A DNA stretch of 64,000 nt from Aurantiacibacter spongiae. Lineage in GTDB: Bacteria; Pseudomonadota; Alphaproteobacteria; Sphingomonadales; Sphingomonadaceae. Both the position numbers and the translations under genes were made by a program. The notes below the pieces were generated by a model. It did no database searches and was not told where the DNA came from. It saw nothing but the letters and a program-made list of their open reading frames with translations. This document shows, one piece after another, positions 1-8,372 of the stretch. The stretch is taken from the NCBI RefSeq assembly GCF_003815535.1, contig NZ_RPFZ01000001.1, positions 806,001 through 870,000 of the forward strand, given 5' to 3'. Each line of letters starts with the position of its first letter. The first letter of the stretch is position 1.

Positions 1-2142
1 GGTCGTGCCCAGACCGCCGCGCAGGGTCAGCCAGTCGGTCGCCCGGTAGCGGACGCGAACCTGCGGATCGAAGGTGGAGCCGACGGAGCCGCCGTAATCC
101 TCGAACCGCGCGGCCAGTTGTGCGAACAGGCGCTGCGTGACGGGCAGTTGCACCTCGGCAAAAAGCGCGAGAATGTCCTGATCCACGGCGAAATCGCGTC
201 CCGCCCCGATGAAACCGAGAGCGCCGGGTTCGGGATCGCATCGCTCCTGCGGATCGAGCACTGAGCCGGGGCACGGATACAGGTCGAGATTGTTGCCGCC
301 CTCGTAGGTGCGCACATGGGAATCGCGCCTGAACTGGCCCCCGATGGCGAAATCCACCTCTCCGCCCGGCAGGACGAGCCCGGTTCCGCCGGTCAGCACC
401 AGGTCTGCCACCCACTGCCGCGTATTCGCGGTGCGGCCCCATACATTGTAGAAATGGCCGACGGTCGATGGATCGTTCACCAGCCCGGCGCCGGGGCTGG
501 TGTCCAGGCCGGCGGGGCTGCCGTTGCCGGCAAAGTTCGGGTTCGCCTGCCCGGAGATGCGGTTCGCGTCGACGCCGGTGGAGAAGGGATTGAAGTAGGT
601 GCAGCCGCGTGTACCCGCAATGCGCGCCAGCTCGTCCGTGGTCAGGCCGGCGCGCGAGGCGGGATCGGCGAAGGCGCAGTCCGGTCCGCCGAAACCGGCG
701 AGCGCATTCTGTAGATAATCGACGAAACTGTCGCCGACCTCGAAGAAGCGGTCATATTCGGAATAGGTCGCGCCCGCCGTCAGGGTCAGGTCGCTTCCCA
801 CCTCGTAGGTCAGCTCCGCGGCGATCTGGTAGGCGTCCGAATTGCGGTCGAGCGCGGCGACGTTGCGGTCGTTGTCGAACAGCGGGTTGCCCCCCGCCAG
901 CAACGGGCGAAAGCGCACCGGATAGGCGAGCGCGGCGGCGGCGGGCTTCCCGTCCGCTCCCGTCGCGCAGCCCGCCTCCTCGCCGAAGCGGGCGCAGTAG
1001 TCGATCAGCGCGGGGGCGTAGGCGGGGATGGTGAACAGGCCGGTCCCGCCGAACGCGGCATTGGCAGAAGGGGCGATGGTCGGCAGGAAGCTGGGCGAGG
1101 TGTTGAGCACCGTCGCCGTCCGTCCGTAAAGGCCCGTCAGCCGCAGCACGGCTCGCGCGGTCAGGTCGAAGGCCACGTCGCCGAACAGCTGGAAGCGGTC
1201 TTCCGGCTCGACCAGATTGGTGAAACCGAGATAGGAGGTCAGGCACAGGTCCGCCGTCGATCCGGGAAGCGAGCGGAACCCGCCCAGCGCCCCGCACCCC
1301 TCATCGGCATCGAAGCTGATACCGCCGCGCGCGGCATCGAAGTCGAAATTGCCGGGATTGCCGCCGCCCGAAAAGCCGCCCTGCGGGTTTTGCGGATAGG
1401 GGCGCATGGCGAAGGCGCGGTCGGTCACGCGCAGTTCGCCGCGCCGCTGATAACCGGCGGACAGCAACACCCGCGCCGGCCCGATCTCGGCGCCATAGCT
1501 GACGCCGGCGCTCCAGTCTCCGTCCGAACCCGCGACGAGGCGATAGTCGCCCTGCACCAGCAGGCCATCCTGATCGGTGCGGGTGATGACATTGACCACC
1601 CCGGCAATGGCGTCCGAACCGTAGGTCGCCGCCGCCCCGTCCTTGAGGATCTCGATGCGATCGAGGGCATTGGCGGGAAACAGGTTGATGTCGACCAGCG
1701 GGACATTCCCCGCCCCCGTAGCCACCATCCGCCGCCCGTTCAGCAGCACCAGCGTGCGCTGCGGGCCGAGGCCGCGCAAATTGACGCTGGCGGAACCCTG
1801 GTTGAACTGGCTGCGCGGATCGAACTGGCTGGCATCGCCCAGCACGCCGTTTGAAACGGGCAGTTGCCGCGCCAACTCCAGCAGGCTTGGCGCGCCCTGC
1901 CGCGCGAGGTCGGCGGCGTCGATCACCTCGATGGGCACCGGCGCATCCCGGCGGCCGCTGCGGATCAGCGTCCCGGTGACGACGATGTCCTTCGGCGGCG
2001 CATCCTCTGCCCCGTCGCGCGGCGGGGCGCCTCGGCCGGCCTGCGCCAGCGCGCCCACCGGAACGGCCAGCGCGGCCCCCGCCAGCAGGACGTGAACAAG
2101 CGCCGATCCGGCCCGGACGGTCCGTTCGCTGCGACCCGACAT
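1..2142 (-). CDS. TonB-dependent outer-membrane receptor, N-terminal 714 codons (cut by the left edge)
   Basis: Gated outer-membrane channel for a large or scarce ligand, driven by TonB. The frame is open from the ATG at 2142 to base 1, so the C-terminal end of the barrel lies outside the window. It has a signal peptide (hydrophobic stretch about residues 12-30, cleavage after GALAQA), a TonB-box-like KDIVVTGT near residue 50, and a plug domain with [20 protein letters not shown] and [20 protein letters not shown], followed by barrel strands rich in Tyr/Asp/Thr. Several Cys pairs ([22 protein letters not shown]) suggest disulfide-bonded extracellular loops, as in many sphingomonad receptors. 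The start is supported by GAGGGA 7-12 bases upstream. The ligand cannot be read from this part. It is divergent from purC. Confidence 0.93.
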   Translation of the reverse strand, partial: MSGRSERTVRAGSALVHVLLAGAALAVPVGALAQAGRGAPPRDGAEDAPPKDIVVTGTLIRSGRRDAPVPIEVIDAADLARQGAPSLLELARQLPVSNGVLGDASQFDPRSQFNQGSASVNLRGLGPQRTLVLLNGRRMVATGAGNVPLVDINLFPANALDRIEILKDGAAATYGSDAIAGVVNVITRTDQDGLLVQGDYRLVAGSDGDWSAGVSYGAEIGPARVLLSAGYQRRGELRVTDRAFAMRPYPQNPQGGFSGGGNPGNFDFDAARGGISFDADEGCGALGGFRSLPGSTADLCLTSYLGFTNLVEPEDRFQLFGDVAFDLTARAVLRLTGLYGRTATVLNTSPSFLPTIAPSANAAFGGTGLFTIPAYAPALIDYCARFGEEAGCATGADGKPAAAALAYPVRFRPLLAGGNPLFDNDRNVAALDRNSDAYQIAAELTYEVGSDLTLTAGATYSEYDRFFEVGDSFVDYLQNALAGFGGPDCAFADPASRAGLTTDELARIAGTRGCTYFNPFSTGVDANRISGQANPNFAGNGSPAGLDTSPGAGLVNDPSTVGHFYNVWGRTANTRQWVADLVLTGGTGLVLPGGEVDFAIGGQFRRDSHVRTYEGGNNLDLYPCPGSVLDPQERCDPEPGALGFIGAGRDFAVDQDILALFAEVQLPVTQRLFAQLAARFEDYGGSVGSTFDPQVRVRYRATDWLTLRGGLGTT

Positions 2143-2168
2143 GATGCTTCCCTCGTTGTTATCGGCCA

Positions 2169-2200
2169 GTGCCGGGCGGGCGCTTCGCCGCTGCCGGCAC
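2169..2200. promoter_or_regulatory. Stem-loop in the receptor/purC divergent region
   Basis: GTGCCGG (2169-2175) pairs with CCGGCAC (2194-2200), and GCGG (2176-2179) continues the stem with CCGC (2188-2191) after a two-base bulge. It lies 27-58 bases upstream of the receptor start and about 190 bases upstream of purC. No T tract follows on either strand, so it is more likely a leader structure or operator than a terminator. The role is unknown. Confidence 0.35.
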
Positions 2201-2392
2201 GAAGGTCAACAATCCATCGCCGTTTGCGCACAGCAGGCGGATTTTCCCGCATTTGCGCGCCGATTGCCTAGACCGGCGGGCGGGTGTATAGGCCGCGCCT
2301 TCCGCGCGCCCCGACCACTGCAGAGCATCCGGTGCTCCGCCCTGCCGGGGCGCTCGCATTTGCACCAAACGCCAGCGAAAGGCCGAGCCATC

Positions 2393-3202
2393 ATGTCCCG
2401 TCGTCGCCAGATCTACGAAGGCAAGGCCAAGATCCTCTATGAAGGGCCGGAGCCGGGCACGATCATTCAGTATTTCAAGGACGATGCGACCGCCTTCAAC
2501 GCGGAAAAGCGCGGTACGATCAACGGCAAGGGCGTCATCAACAACCGCATTTCGGAGCATGTCTTCACGCGGCTGGCCCATATCGGCATCCCCACCCACT
2601 TCATTCGCCGCCTCAACATGCGCGAGCAACTGGTGCGGCAGGTCGAGATCATTCCGCTCGAGGTGGTGCTGCGCAACGTCGCCGCCGGCTCGATCTCCAA
2701 GCGCCTCGGCATCGAGGAAGGCGAGATGCTGCCGCATACGCTGATCGAGTACTACCTCAAGTCCGACGATCTGGGCGATCCGCTGGTCAGCGAGGAGCAC
2801 ATCGCCTGCTTCAACTGGGCCAGTCACGAAGAGATGCAGGACATCGCCGCCATGGCGATCCGCATCAACGATTTCCTGTGCGGCATGTTCGCCGCGATTG
2901 ATATCCGCCTGGTCGATTTCAAGCTCGAATTCGGACGCATCTACGACGGCGATTTCAGCCGCGTGATCCTGGCCGACGAGATCAGCCCCGACAATTGCCG
3001 CCTGTGGGACATGACCAGCGGCGAAAAGCTGGACAAGGATCGCTTCCGCCGCGACCTGGGCGGAGAGGAAGAGGCCTATCAGGAGGTCGCGCGTCGCCTT
3101 GGCCTGTTGCAGGGAGAGGACAACGGACCGGGCGAGGTGCTCGACATGAGCGCCCACCGCTCGCGCCTGCGTCAGACCCCGCCGGCAAAGCCGAAGAAGT
3201 AG
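2393..3202 (+). CDS. purC: Phosphoribosylaminoimidazole-succinocarboxamide synthase (SAICAR synthetase)
   Basis: Joins CAIR with aspartate using ATP in de novo purine synthesis, in the cytosol. It has 269 residues, near the usual 235-260. N-terminal [11 protein letters not shown] is the ATP-binding opening of the family, and [42 protein letters not shown] and [13 protein letters not shown] are the classical PurC motifs in order. The ATG at 2393 is chosen because the conserved domain begins within five residues of it; the upstream in-frame extension is low-complexity. It is transcribed alone, away from the receptor gene. purS-purQ and purM-purN occur further on in the same window, and purL is not here. 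Confidence 0.97.
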   Translation: MSRRRQIYEGKAKILYEGPEPGTIIQYFKDDATAFNAEKRGTINGKGVINNRISEHVFTRLAHIGIPTHFIRRLNMREQLVRQVEIIPLEVVLRNVAAGSISKRLGIEEGEMLPHTLIEYYLKSDDLGDPLVSEEHIACFNWASHEEMQDIAAMAIRINDFLCGMFAAIDIRLVDFKLEFGRIYDGDFSRVILADEISPDNCRLWDMTSGEKLDKDRFRRDLGGEEEAYQEVARRLGLLQGEDNGPGEVLDMSAHRSRLRQTPPAKPKK

Positions 3203-3212
3203 GCACGCGCTT

Positions 3213-3264
3213 CCCCCTTGCATTGCGCCGCGTTCGGTGGAACGCTGCTGCGAAAGGGGGCTTT
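3213..3264 (+). terminator. Double stem-loop after purC that includes the next gene's ribosome-binding site
   Basis: CCCCCTT (3213-3219) can pair with AAGGGGG (3254-3260), enclosing an inner hairpin GCGTTC-GGTG-GAACGC (3230-3245), followed by CTTTTC. It could end the purC transcript. The AAAGGGGG strand is also the only Shine-Dalgarno sequence for the ATG at 3270, so in a read-through RNA the structure would hide that site. Confidence 0.45.
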
Positions 3265-3269
3265 TCACG

Positions 3270-5318
3270 ATGACATTGCGGATGCTGGCGGCGCTGCCCG
3301 CCATCGCGTGCGTCGCTGCCGCCACTCCGGCGCAGGCGCAGGACGACCGGATCGAGCTGGGGGCGCCCGTTCCGCAATGGGCCACGCAGTCAGACCTGCT
3401 CGACATGCCGGATGACGCGCGCGGCGTTGTCTTCATCCGCCGGCAGGACACCGTCGTTCACCTCGCTACCGAGGGGGAGCGGATTTTCAATGCCTTCCGC
3501 ATTCGCCTGCTGCAACCCGCCGCCCTGCAACTGGGCAACATTGCAATCCAGTGGAACCCCGCCGCCGGCACCCCCCAGATCCACTCCATTCTCATCCACC
3601 GCGACGGCGCGACCATCGACGTGCTGGATCAGGCCGAATTCGAGATTCTGCGGCGCGAGGACAATCTGGAGGCCGCGGCCATAGACGGCCTGCTGACCGC
3701 GACGCTGCGCGTGCCCGACCTCAGGATCGACGACGAGCCGGGATGGGCCTTCACCGTGCCCACCGCCGATCCCACGCTTGCCGATCGGGACGCCGGCCTG
3801 CTCGCGCTGGGTGCGACCCCGCCGGCCGGGCGCTATCGCCTGTCGCTCACCTGGGAGGACGGGCAGGAGCCGGCGATCCGCGCGACGGACGATCTGGCGG
3901 CGATGATCACGCGCACCGACAACGCCGTCCTAATCAGTGCCGATACGCCATCGGCGCTGATACCGCCCAAGGATGCGCCGCCGCGCTACAACTGGCAGCG
4001 CGTGCTCGAATATTCGGACTTCGCGGACTGGCCGGCGCTGTCGCGGCGGGTCCATGCGCTGTTCCAGGAAGCTGCCAGCGTTCCGGGCGATTCACCGGTC
4101 GCGCGCGAGGCGGCGCGCATCGCCGCCGCGCACGATACCGATCTGGCACGCGCCGCCGCCGCCCTCGAACTGGTGCAGAAGCAGGTCCGCTACGTCTATG
4201 TCGGACTGAACGGCAGCAACATCCGGCCCGCCAGAGCCGAAATCACGTGGGAGCGCCGCTACGGAGATTGCAAGGGCAAGACCGCGCTGCTGCTGGCGCT
4301 GCTGGGCGCGATGGGGATAGAGGCCGAGGTCGTGCTCGCCAACAACCAGGGCGGCGATGACGGCCTCGACGAACGCCTGCCCAGCCCGCTGCTGTTCGAT
4401 CACGTCCTCGTTCGCGCCACTATCGATGGGCAGCAATACTGGCTCGACGGCACCTTCCCCGACGCTTTCGGCCCGGCGCAGCGCCCCGTTCCGCCCTATC
4501 GCTGGGTTTTGCCGCTGGCTGCGAACGGCGCGCCCCTCGACCGGGTGGAATGGCAGCCCGAGCGCCATCCCACCGAACTCGCCCTGTACGAGATCGACGC
4601 GCGCGCGGGCTTCGACGAACCGGCGCACATTACCCAGACCAACGTCACTCGCGGGCTGGAAGCCCTGGCCCAATATGCACAGCTCTCGCAAGTGACCGAC
4701 GACCAGCTGGAAACGGCAATCCGCAGCCAGCTCGCGGGATCGACGTCGTGGAACACGATCGACAGCGTGAAGTGGCGCTTCGACGAAGCGAGCCAGGCCA
4801 GCGTCATGGAAATTTCGGGCACCGGTCCGGTGAACTGGGAAGACGAAGGGGGCGCGGCGCGATCGCTGATCCTGCCGGGCGGCGGCTTCAGTCCGCCCGA
4901 CCGCCGCCAGCGCAGCGCCGCCGACGGCGACGCGCCCTTCTGGCAGGATTCGCGCTTCACCTGTCATGTCACCAGCGTCAGACTGCCCGAAACGACCGAA
5001 CCGTCCGAATGGAGCCACAATTCCGCCTTCGAGACTGCTATCTACGGATCATCCTACGCCCGGGTCTTCGACCTGCGCGACGGAACGATGCGAATGATGC
5101 GCGTCTTTCGCACCGACGAAAGCGAGATTTCCGCCGAGCAGGCGGCCAGCGATACAAGGCGCCTTTCCGGTTTCGACAACTCCATGGCACGAATTAATTT
5201 CGAACCGGGTCTTGCGGGCGATGCCGCGATGCAGCCGAACGATGCCGACCATGTGCCCGCCACGTTCGACCGCGATTGGGTCGCGGACGATTCCGCCTGT
5301 CTTTCCGCCGTCGACTAG
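3270..5318 (+). CDS. Exported DUF3857 / transglutaminase-like protein
   Basis: The exact role is unknown. The family combines an N-terminal DUF3857 beta domain with a transglutaminase-like cysteine protease fold and is usually exported. The protein has 682 residues. A signal peptide spans about residues 1-23 with cleavage after TPAQA. The transglutaminase core is at about residues 305-400: VRYVYVGLNGSN, then YGDCKGKTALL with the catalytic Cys, LFDHVLVRA with His, and QYWLDGTFPD with Asp, so the Cys-His-Asp triad looks complete. The ATG at 3270 follows AAAGGGGG by nine bases and starts directly at the signal peptide; an earlier in-frame start would place a charged stretch before it. Two M16 proteases follow in the same direction, which fits a role in handling envelope peptides, though this is inference. 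Confidence 0.88.
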   Translation: MTLRMLAALPAIACVAAATPAQAQDDRIELGAPVPQWATQSDLLDMPDDARGVVFIRRQDTVVHLATEGERIFNAFRIRLLQPAALQLGNIAIQWNPAAGTPQIHSILIHRDGATIDVLDQAEFEILRREDNLEAAAIDGLLTATLRVPDLRIDDEPGWAFTVPTADPTLADRDAGLLALGATPPAGRYRLSLTWEDGQEPAIRATDDLAAMITRTDNAVLISADTPSALIPPKDAPPRYNWQRVLEYSDFADWPALSRRVHALFQEAASVPGDSPVAREAARIAAAHDTDLARAAAALELVQKQVRYVYVGLNGSNIRPARAEITWERRYGDCKGKTALLLALLGAMGIEAEVVLANNQGGDDGLDERLPSPLLFDHVLVRATIDGQQYWLDGTFPDAFGPAQRPVPPYRWVLPLAANGAPLDRVEWQPERHPTELALYEIDARAGFDEPAHITQTNVTRGLEALAQYAQLSQVTDDQLETAIRSQLAGSTSWNTIDSVKWRFDEASQASVMEISGTGPVNWEDEGGAARSLILPGGGFSPPDRRQRSAADGDAPFWQDSRFTCHVTSVRLPETTEPSEWSHNSAFETAIYGSSYARVFDLRDGTMRMMRVFRTDESEISAEQAASDTRRLSGFDNSMARINFEPGLAGDAAMQPNDADHVPATFDRDWVADDSACLSAVD

Positions 5319-5385
5319 ACGGCTGCATTCCGGCGGCCGGCAAACTGCGCCGACGCCGATCACACCGATCCCAAGGGGTATCTTC

Positions 5386-8280
5386 ATGCAACTTCGCCGA
5401 ATTCTCGCGCTCTCGACGGCGCTCGCCCTGCCGTTCGCCTGCCCCGCCCCGCTTTTCGCCCAGTCCGCCACCCGGGAAGCGGCGGGCGCGCCGGACACCG
5501 CCATTCCCGGCGAGATCGCAGACACTTTTCCCGCCATCGCCGAAAGCGATCTGCCGTTCGATACCGAATACCGGGTCGGGCGGCTCGAGAACGGAATGCG
5601 CTACGTCATTCGCTCCAACGCCACCCCGCCCGAACAGGGGCAGGTTCGCCTGTGGGTCGATTTCGGGAGCGCCGCGGAAGCCGAGGCCGAGCAGGGCTTC
5701 GCCCATTTCATCGAGCACATGGCCTTCAACGGCAGCGACAATCTGCCCGAGGGCGAGATGGTGCGCCTGCTGGAGCGCGAGGGGCTGGCCTTCGGCGCGG
5801 ACACCAACGCCTCGACCGGCTTCGACACGACGCTCTACAAGCTGGACCTGCCGCGCAACGATCCGGACCTGCTCGATACCGCGCTGATGCTGATGCGCGA
5901 GACCGCCAGCAACCTCGCCTTCGACGATGAAGCGGTGGAGCGCGAGAAGGGCGTGGTCCTGTCGGAACGGCGGGTGCGCGATACCTATGCCATGCGGTCG
6001 CTGGTCGACAATCTGGACTTTCTCTATCCCGGCACCCTGGCCGCCACACGCCTGCCCATCGGCACGGTCGCGACGTTGCAGGCGGCCGACGGCGCGGCGC
6101 TGCGCGACCTCTACGAACGCTATTACAGGCCCGAAAACGTCGCCGTCATCGTCAGCGGCGATTACGATGCCGACGCTGTCGAAGACGCCATTCGCGAACG
6201 CTTCGCCGACTGGCGGGGCGGCCCGCGCCTGGGCTCGCCGACCTTCGGCCCCGCCGATCCCGACCTCGCCGGCGAGACCCGCATCTTCGTCGATCCCGCG
6301 ATGGCCGAGGAGTTGACCATATCGCGCCATGGCGAATGGCTGGGGCAGGCCGATACGATGGCGGAACGGCGCACGAGCCTGCTGCGCGCCATCGGCTACG
6401 CCATCGTCAACCGCCGGTTGCAGCGGCTCTCGCGCCGGGACGATCCGCCCTTCCGCGCCGCCGGCCTCGGCACGTCGGATTTCTACCGCGAGGGGCGCAC
6501 CACCAATCTGGTCGTGCGCGCCGCCGACGGGGAATGGGAACGCGCCCTCGCCGCCGCGCAGGAGGAATATCGCCGTCTGCTGGAATACGGCGTTACCGAG
6601 GGAGAGATCGCCGAACAGGTCGCCAATATCCGCACCGCGCTGGAAGCGGGCGTGGCCGGCGCCGCGACCCGCTCCAACGGCGCGTTCGTCAATGGCGCCA
6701 TCCGGTTGCTGCGCAACGACATCGTGCCGACGACGCCTGCGACCTCTCTCGCCCTGTTCGAGAGAATGGCGGACGCGATCACGCCCGCCCGCGTGATGGC
6801 CGCTCTCGAGGCCGAACTCGTGCCGCTCGACGATCCGCTGATCCGCTTCGAGGGCCGCACCGCGCCCGATGGCGGGGAGAGCGCGCTGCGGTCGGCCTGG
6901 AACGCCGGGATGGCCGGCACGGTGGCGGCGGGCGACGCGGGCGAGGTCGCCGACTTCGCCTATGCCGACTGGGGCGAACCCGGAACGGTGGTGTCCGATA
7001 CGCTGGACGAGCGGCTGGGCATACGCAAGGTGCGCTTCGCCAACGGGGTGATGCTGAACCTCAAGCCCACCGATCTGGACGAGGACAGCGTCAGCGTGGC
7101 CGTCAACGTCGATGGCGGCTCCATGCTCGACACGCGCGAACATCCGCTGGCGACCGCGCTGTTCTCCAGTCTCGAATCGGGCGGGCTGGGCGAGCATACC
7201 CGCGACGAGTTGCAAAGCGTGCTGGCGGGCCGGCGCGCGGGGCTCAACATGATCCGCGGGACCGATACCTTCGGCATGAGCGCGACCACCACGCCGCGCG
7301 ACCTGGAACTGCAATTGCAGCTGATGAGCGCCGCCATCGCCGATGCCGGCTTCCGCCCCACCGGGGAAGCGCAGTACCAGCGCGGCATCGACAACTGGTT
7401 CGCCCGCCGCTTCGCTACCCCGTCGGCGAGCTATTCCTCGCAGATCGGCGGGATCGTGTCGGACGGCGATCCGCGCTTCACCATCCAGCCGCGCGAGGCC
7501 TATGCGGGCCTTACCTTCGCTCAGCTTCGCGACGACGTGATCGAGCGGTGGAGCAACGGCGCGATGGAAGTCGCGATCGTCGGCGACATCGACGCGGACG
7601 AGACGGTGCGGATGGTCGCCGCAACGCTCGGCACCCTGCCGCAGCGCGAAACCGCCTTCCGCCCGTATGACGAGCAACGCCAGCGCGGCTTCACCGCCAG
7701 CCGGCAGCCGCGCACGCTGTATCACGACGGGGCGCAGGATCAGGCGCTGGTGACGATGACCTGGCCCAGCCGCGACGACAGCGACGAGCGCGCCTCGCTG
7801 GTGCTCGAACTGCTGCAACGCGTCGCGCGGCTGGAGCTTACCGATACGCTGCGCGAGGATCTGGGCCAGACCTACTCGCCTTCCGTCAGCGCGAGCCAGA
7901 GCCATTTCTATACCGGGTACGGCACGTTCCGCACCTCCGCCGCGGTCGATGCGGGCGAGGTCGAGGCGACGCGCGCGGCGATGCTGGCGACACTCGCGAG
8001 CCTGCGCGACGCGCCGGTGGACGAGGACACGCTGCTGCGCGCCCGGCGGCCGATGCTCGAAAGCTACGACAACGCGCTCGACACCAATCGCGGCTGGATG
8101 GGGCTCGCCGCCAGGGCACAGAGCGAGAGCGAGCGGATCGACCGGTTCCTCGCCGCAAAGGCAATCCTCCAGTCGCTCACCGCCGCCGACGTGCAGGCGG
8201 CGGCGCGCCGGTATCTGGCACCCGAGGACAGGCTGGAAGTCGTCGTCCTGCCCAGCCCGGCGCAGGCGGAGGCGCAATAG
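5386..8280 (+). CDS. M16 family zinc metalloprotease, exported (first of a tandem pair)
   Basis: Pitrilysin/insulinase-type peptidase, probably periplasmic. It has 964 residues with a signal peptide (about 1-25, ending APLFAQ). The inverted zinc motif is HFIEH within FAHFIEHMAFNGSDN, and the third zinc ligand is the Glu region EREKGVVLSERR about 75 residues later. Two M16 halves are visible: the N-terminal one carries the zinc site, and the second half (from about residue 545, LGIRKVRFANGVMLNLKP) is the inactive partner that closes the chamber. The start at 5386 follows AAGGGG and opens the signal peptide. The protein closely resembles its downstream neighbour, so the two are paralogues from a tandem duplication. 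Substrates are unknown. Confidence 0.93.
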   Translation: MQLRRILALSTALALPFACPAPLFAQSATREAAGAPDTAIPGEIADTFPAIAESDLPFDTEYRVGRLENGMRYVIRSNATPPEQGQVRLWVDFGSAAEAEAEQGFAHFIEHMAFNGSDNLPEGEMVRLLEREGLAFGADTNASTGFDTTLYKLDLPRNDPDLLDTALMLMRETASNLAFDDEAVEREKGVVLSERRVRDTYAMRSLVDNLDFLYPGTLAATRLPIGTVATLQAADGAALRDLYERYYRPENVAVIVSGDYDADAVEDAIRERFADWRGGPRLGSPTFGPADPDLAGETRIFVDPAMAEELTISRHGEWLGQADTMAERRTSLLRAIGYAIVNRRLQRLSRRDDPPFRAAGLGTSDFYREGRTTNLVVRAADGEWERALAAAQEEYRRLLEYGVTEGEIAEQVANIRTALEAGVAGAATRSNGAFVNGAIRLLRNDIVPTTPATSLALFERMADAITPARVMAALEAELVPLDDPLIRFEGRTAPDGGESALRSAWNAGMAGTVAAGDAGEVADFAYADWGEPGTVVSDTLDERLGIRKVRFANGVMLNLKPTDLDEDSVSVAVNVDGGSMLDTREHPLATALFSSLESGGLGEHTRDELQSVLAGRRAGLNMIRGTDTFGMSATTTPRDLELQLQLMSAAIADAGFRPTGEAQYQRGIDNWFARRFATPSASYSSQIGGIVSDGDPRFTIQPREAYAGLTFAQLRDDVIERWSNGAMEVAIVGDIDADETVRMVAATLGTLPQRETAFRPYDEQRQRGFTASRQPRTLYHDGAQDQALVTMTWPSRDDSDERASLVLELLQRVARLELTDTLREDLGQTYSPSVSASQSHFYTGYGTFRTSAAVDAGEVEATRAAMLATLASLRDAPVDEDTLLRARRPMLESYDNALDTNRGWMGLAARAQSESERIDRFLAAKAILQSLTAADVQAAARRYLAPEDRLEVVVLPSPAQAEAQ

Positions 8281-8309
8281 TTGCACACCATACCATAAGG
8301 TTGCATAAC
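8281..8309 (+). promoter_or_regulatory. Possible promoter for the second M16 protease
   Basis: TTGCAC (8281-8286) and CATAAC (8304-8309) are spaced by 17 bases directly after the stop codon of the first protease gene. The fit to a sigma-70 promoter is moderate (five of six and four of six). It would allow the second gene to be expressed separately. Confidence 0.3.
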
Positions 8310-8372
8310 CGCCCCGGGCTGGAGGGCGCGCTGCCTGCGCGCCGAGTTGTCGAACATTTCTCGGGGAACATC

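Noticed and set aside
1-2142. TonB receptor as uptake partner of the lasso peptide
   Set aside because: It lies about 47 kb away, with housekeeping genes between; nothing connects the two.
5194-8286. Very long leftward open frame opposite the first M16 protease
   Set aside because: It is the antisense shadow of a gene with clear zinc motifs and signal peptide; its translation is His/Arg/Gly-rich with no domain.
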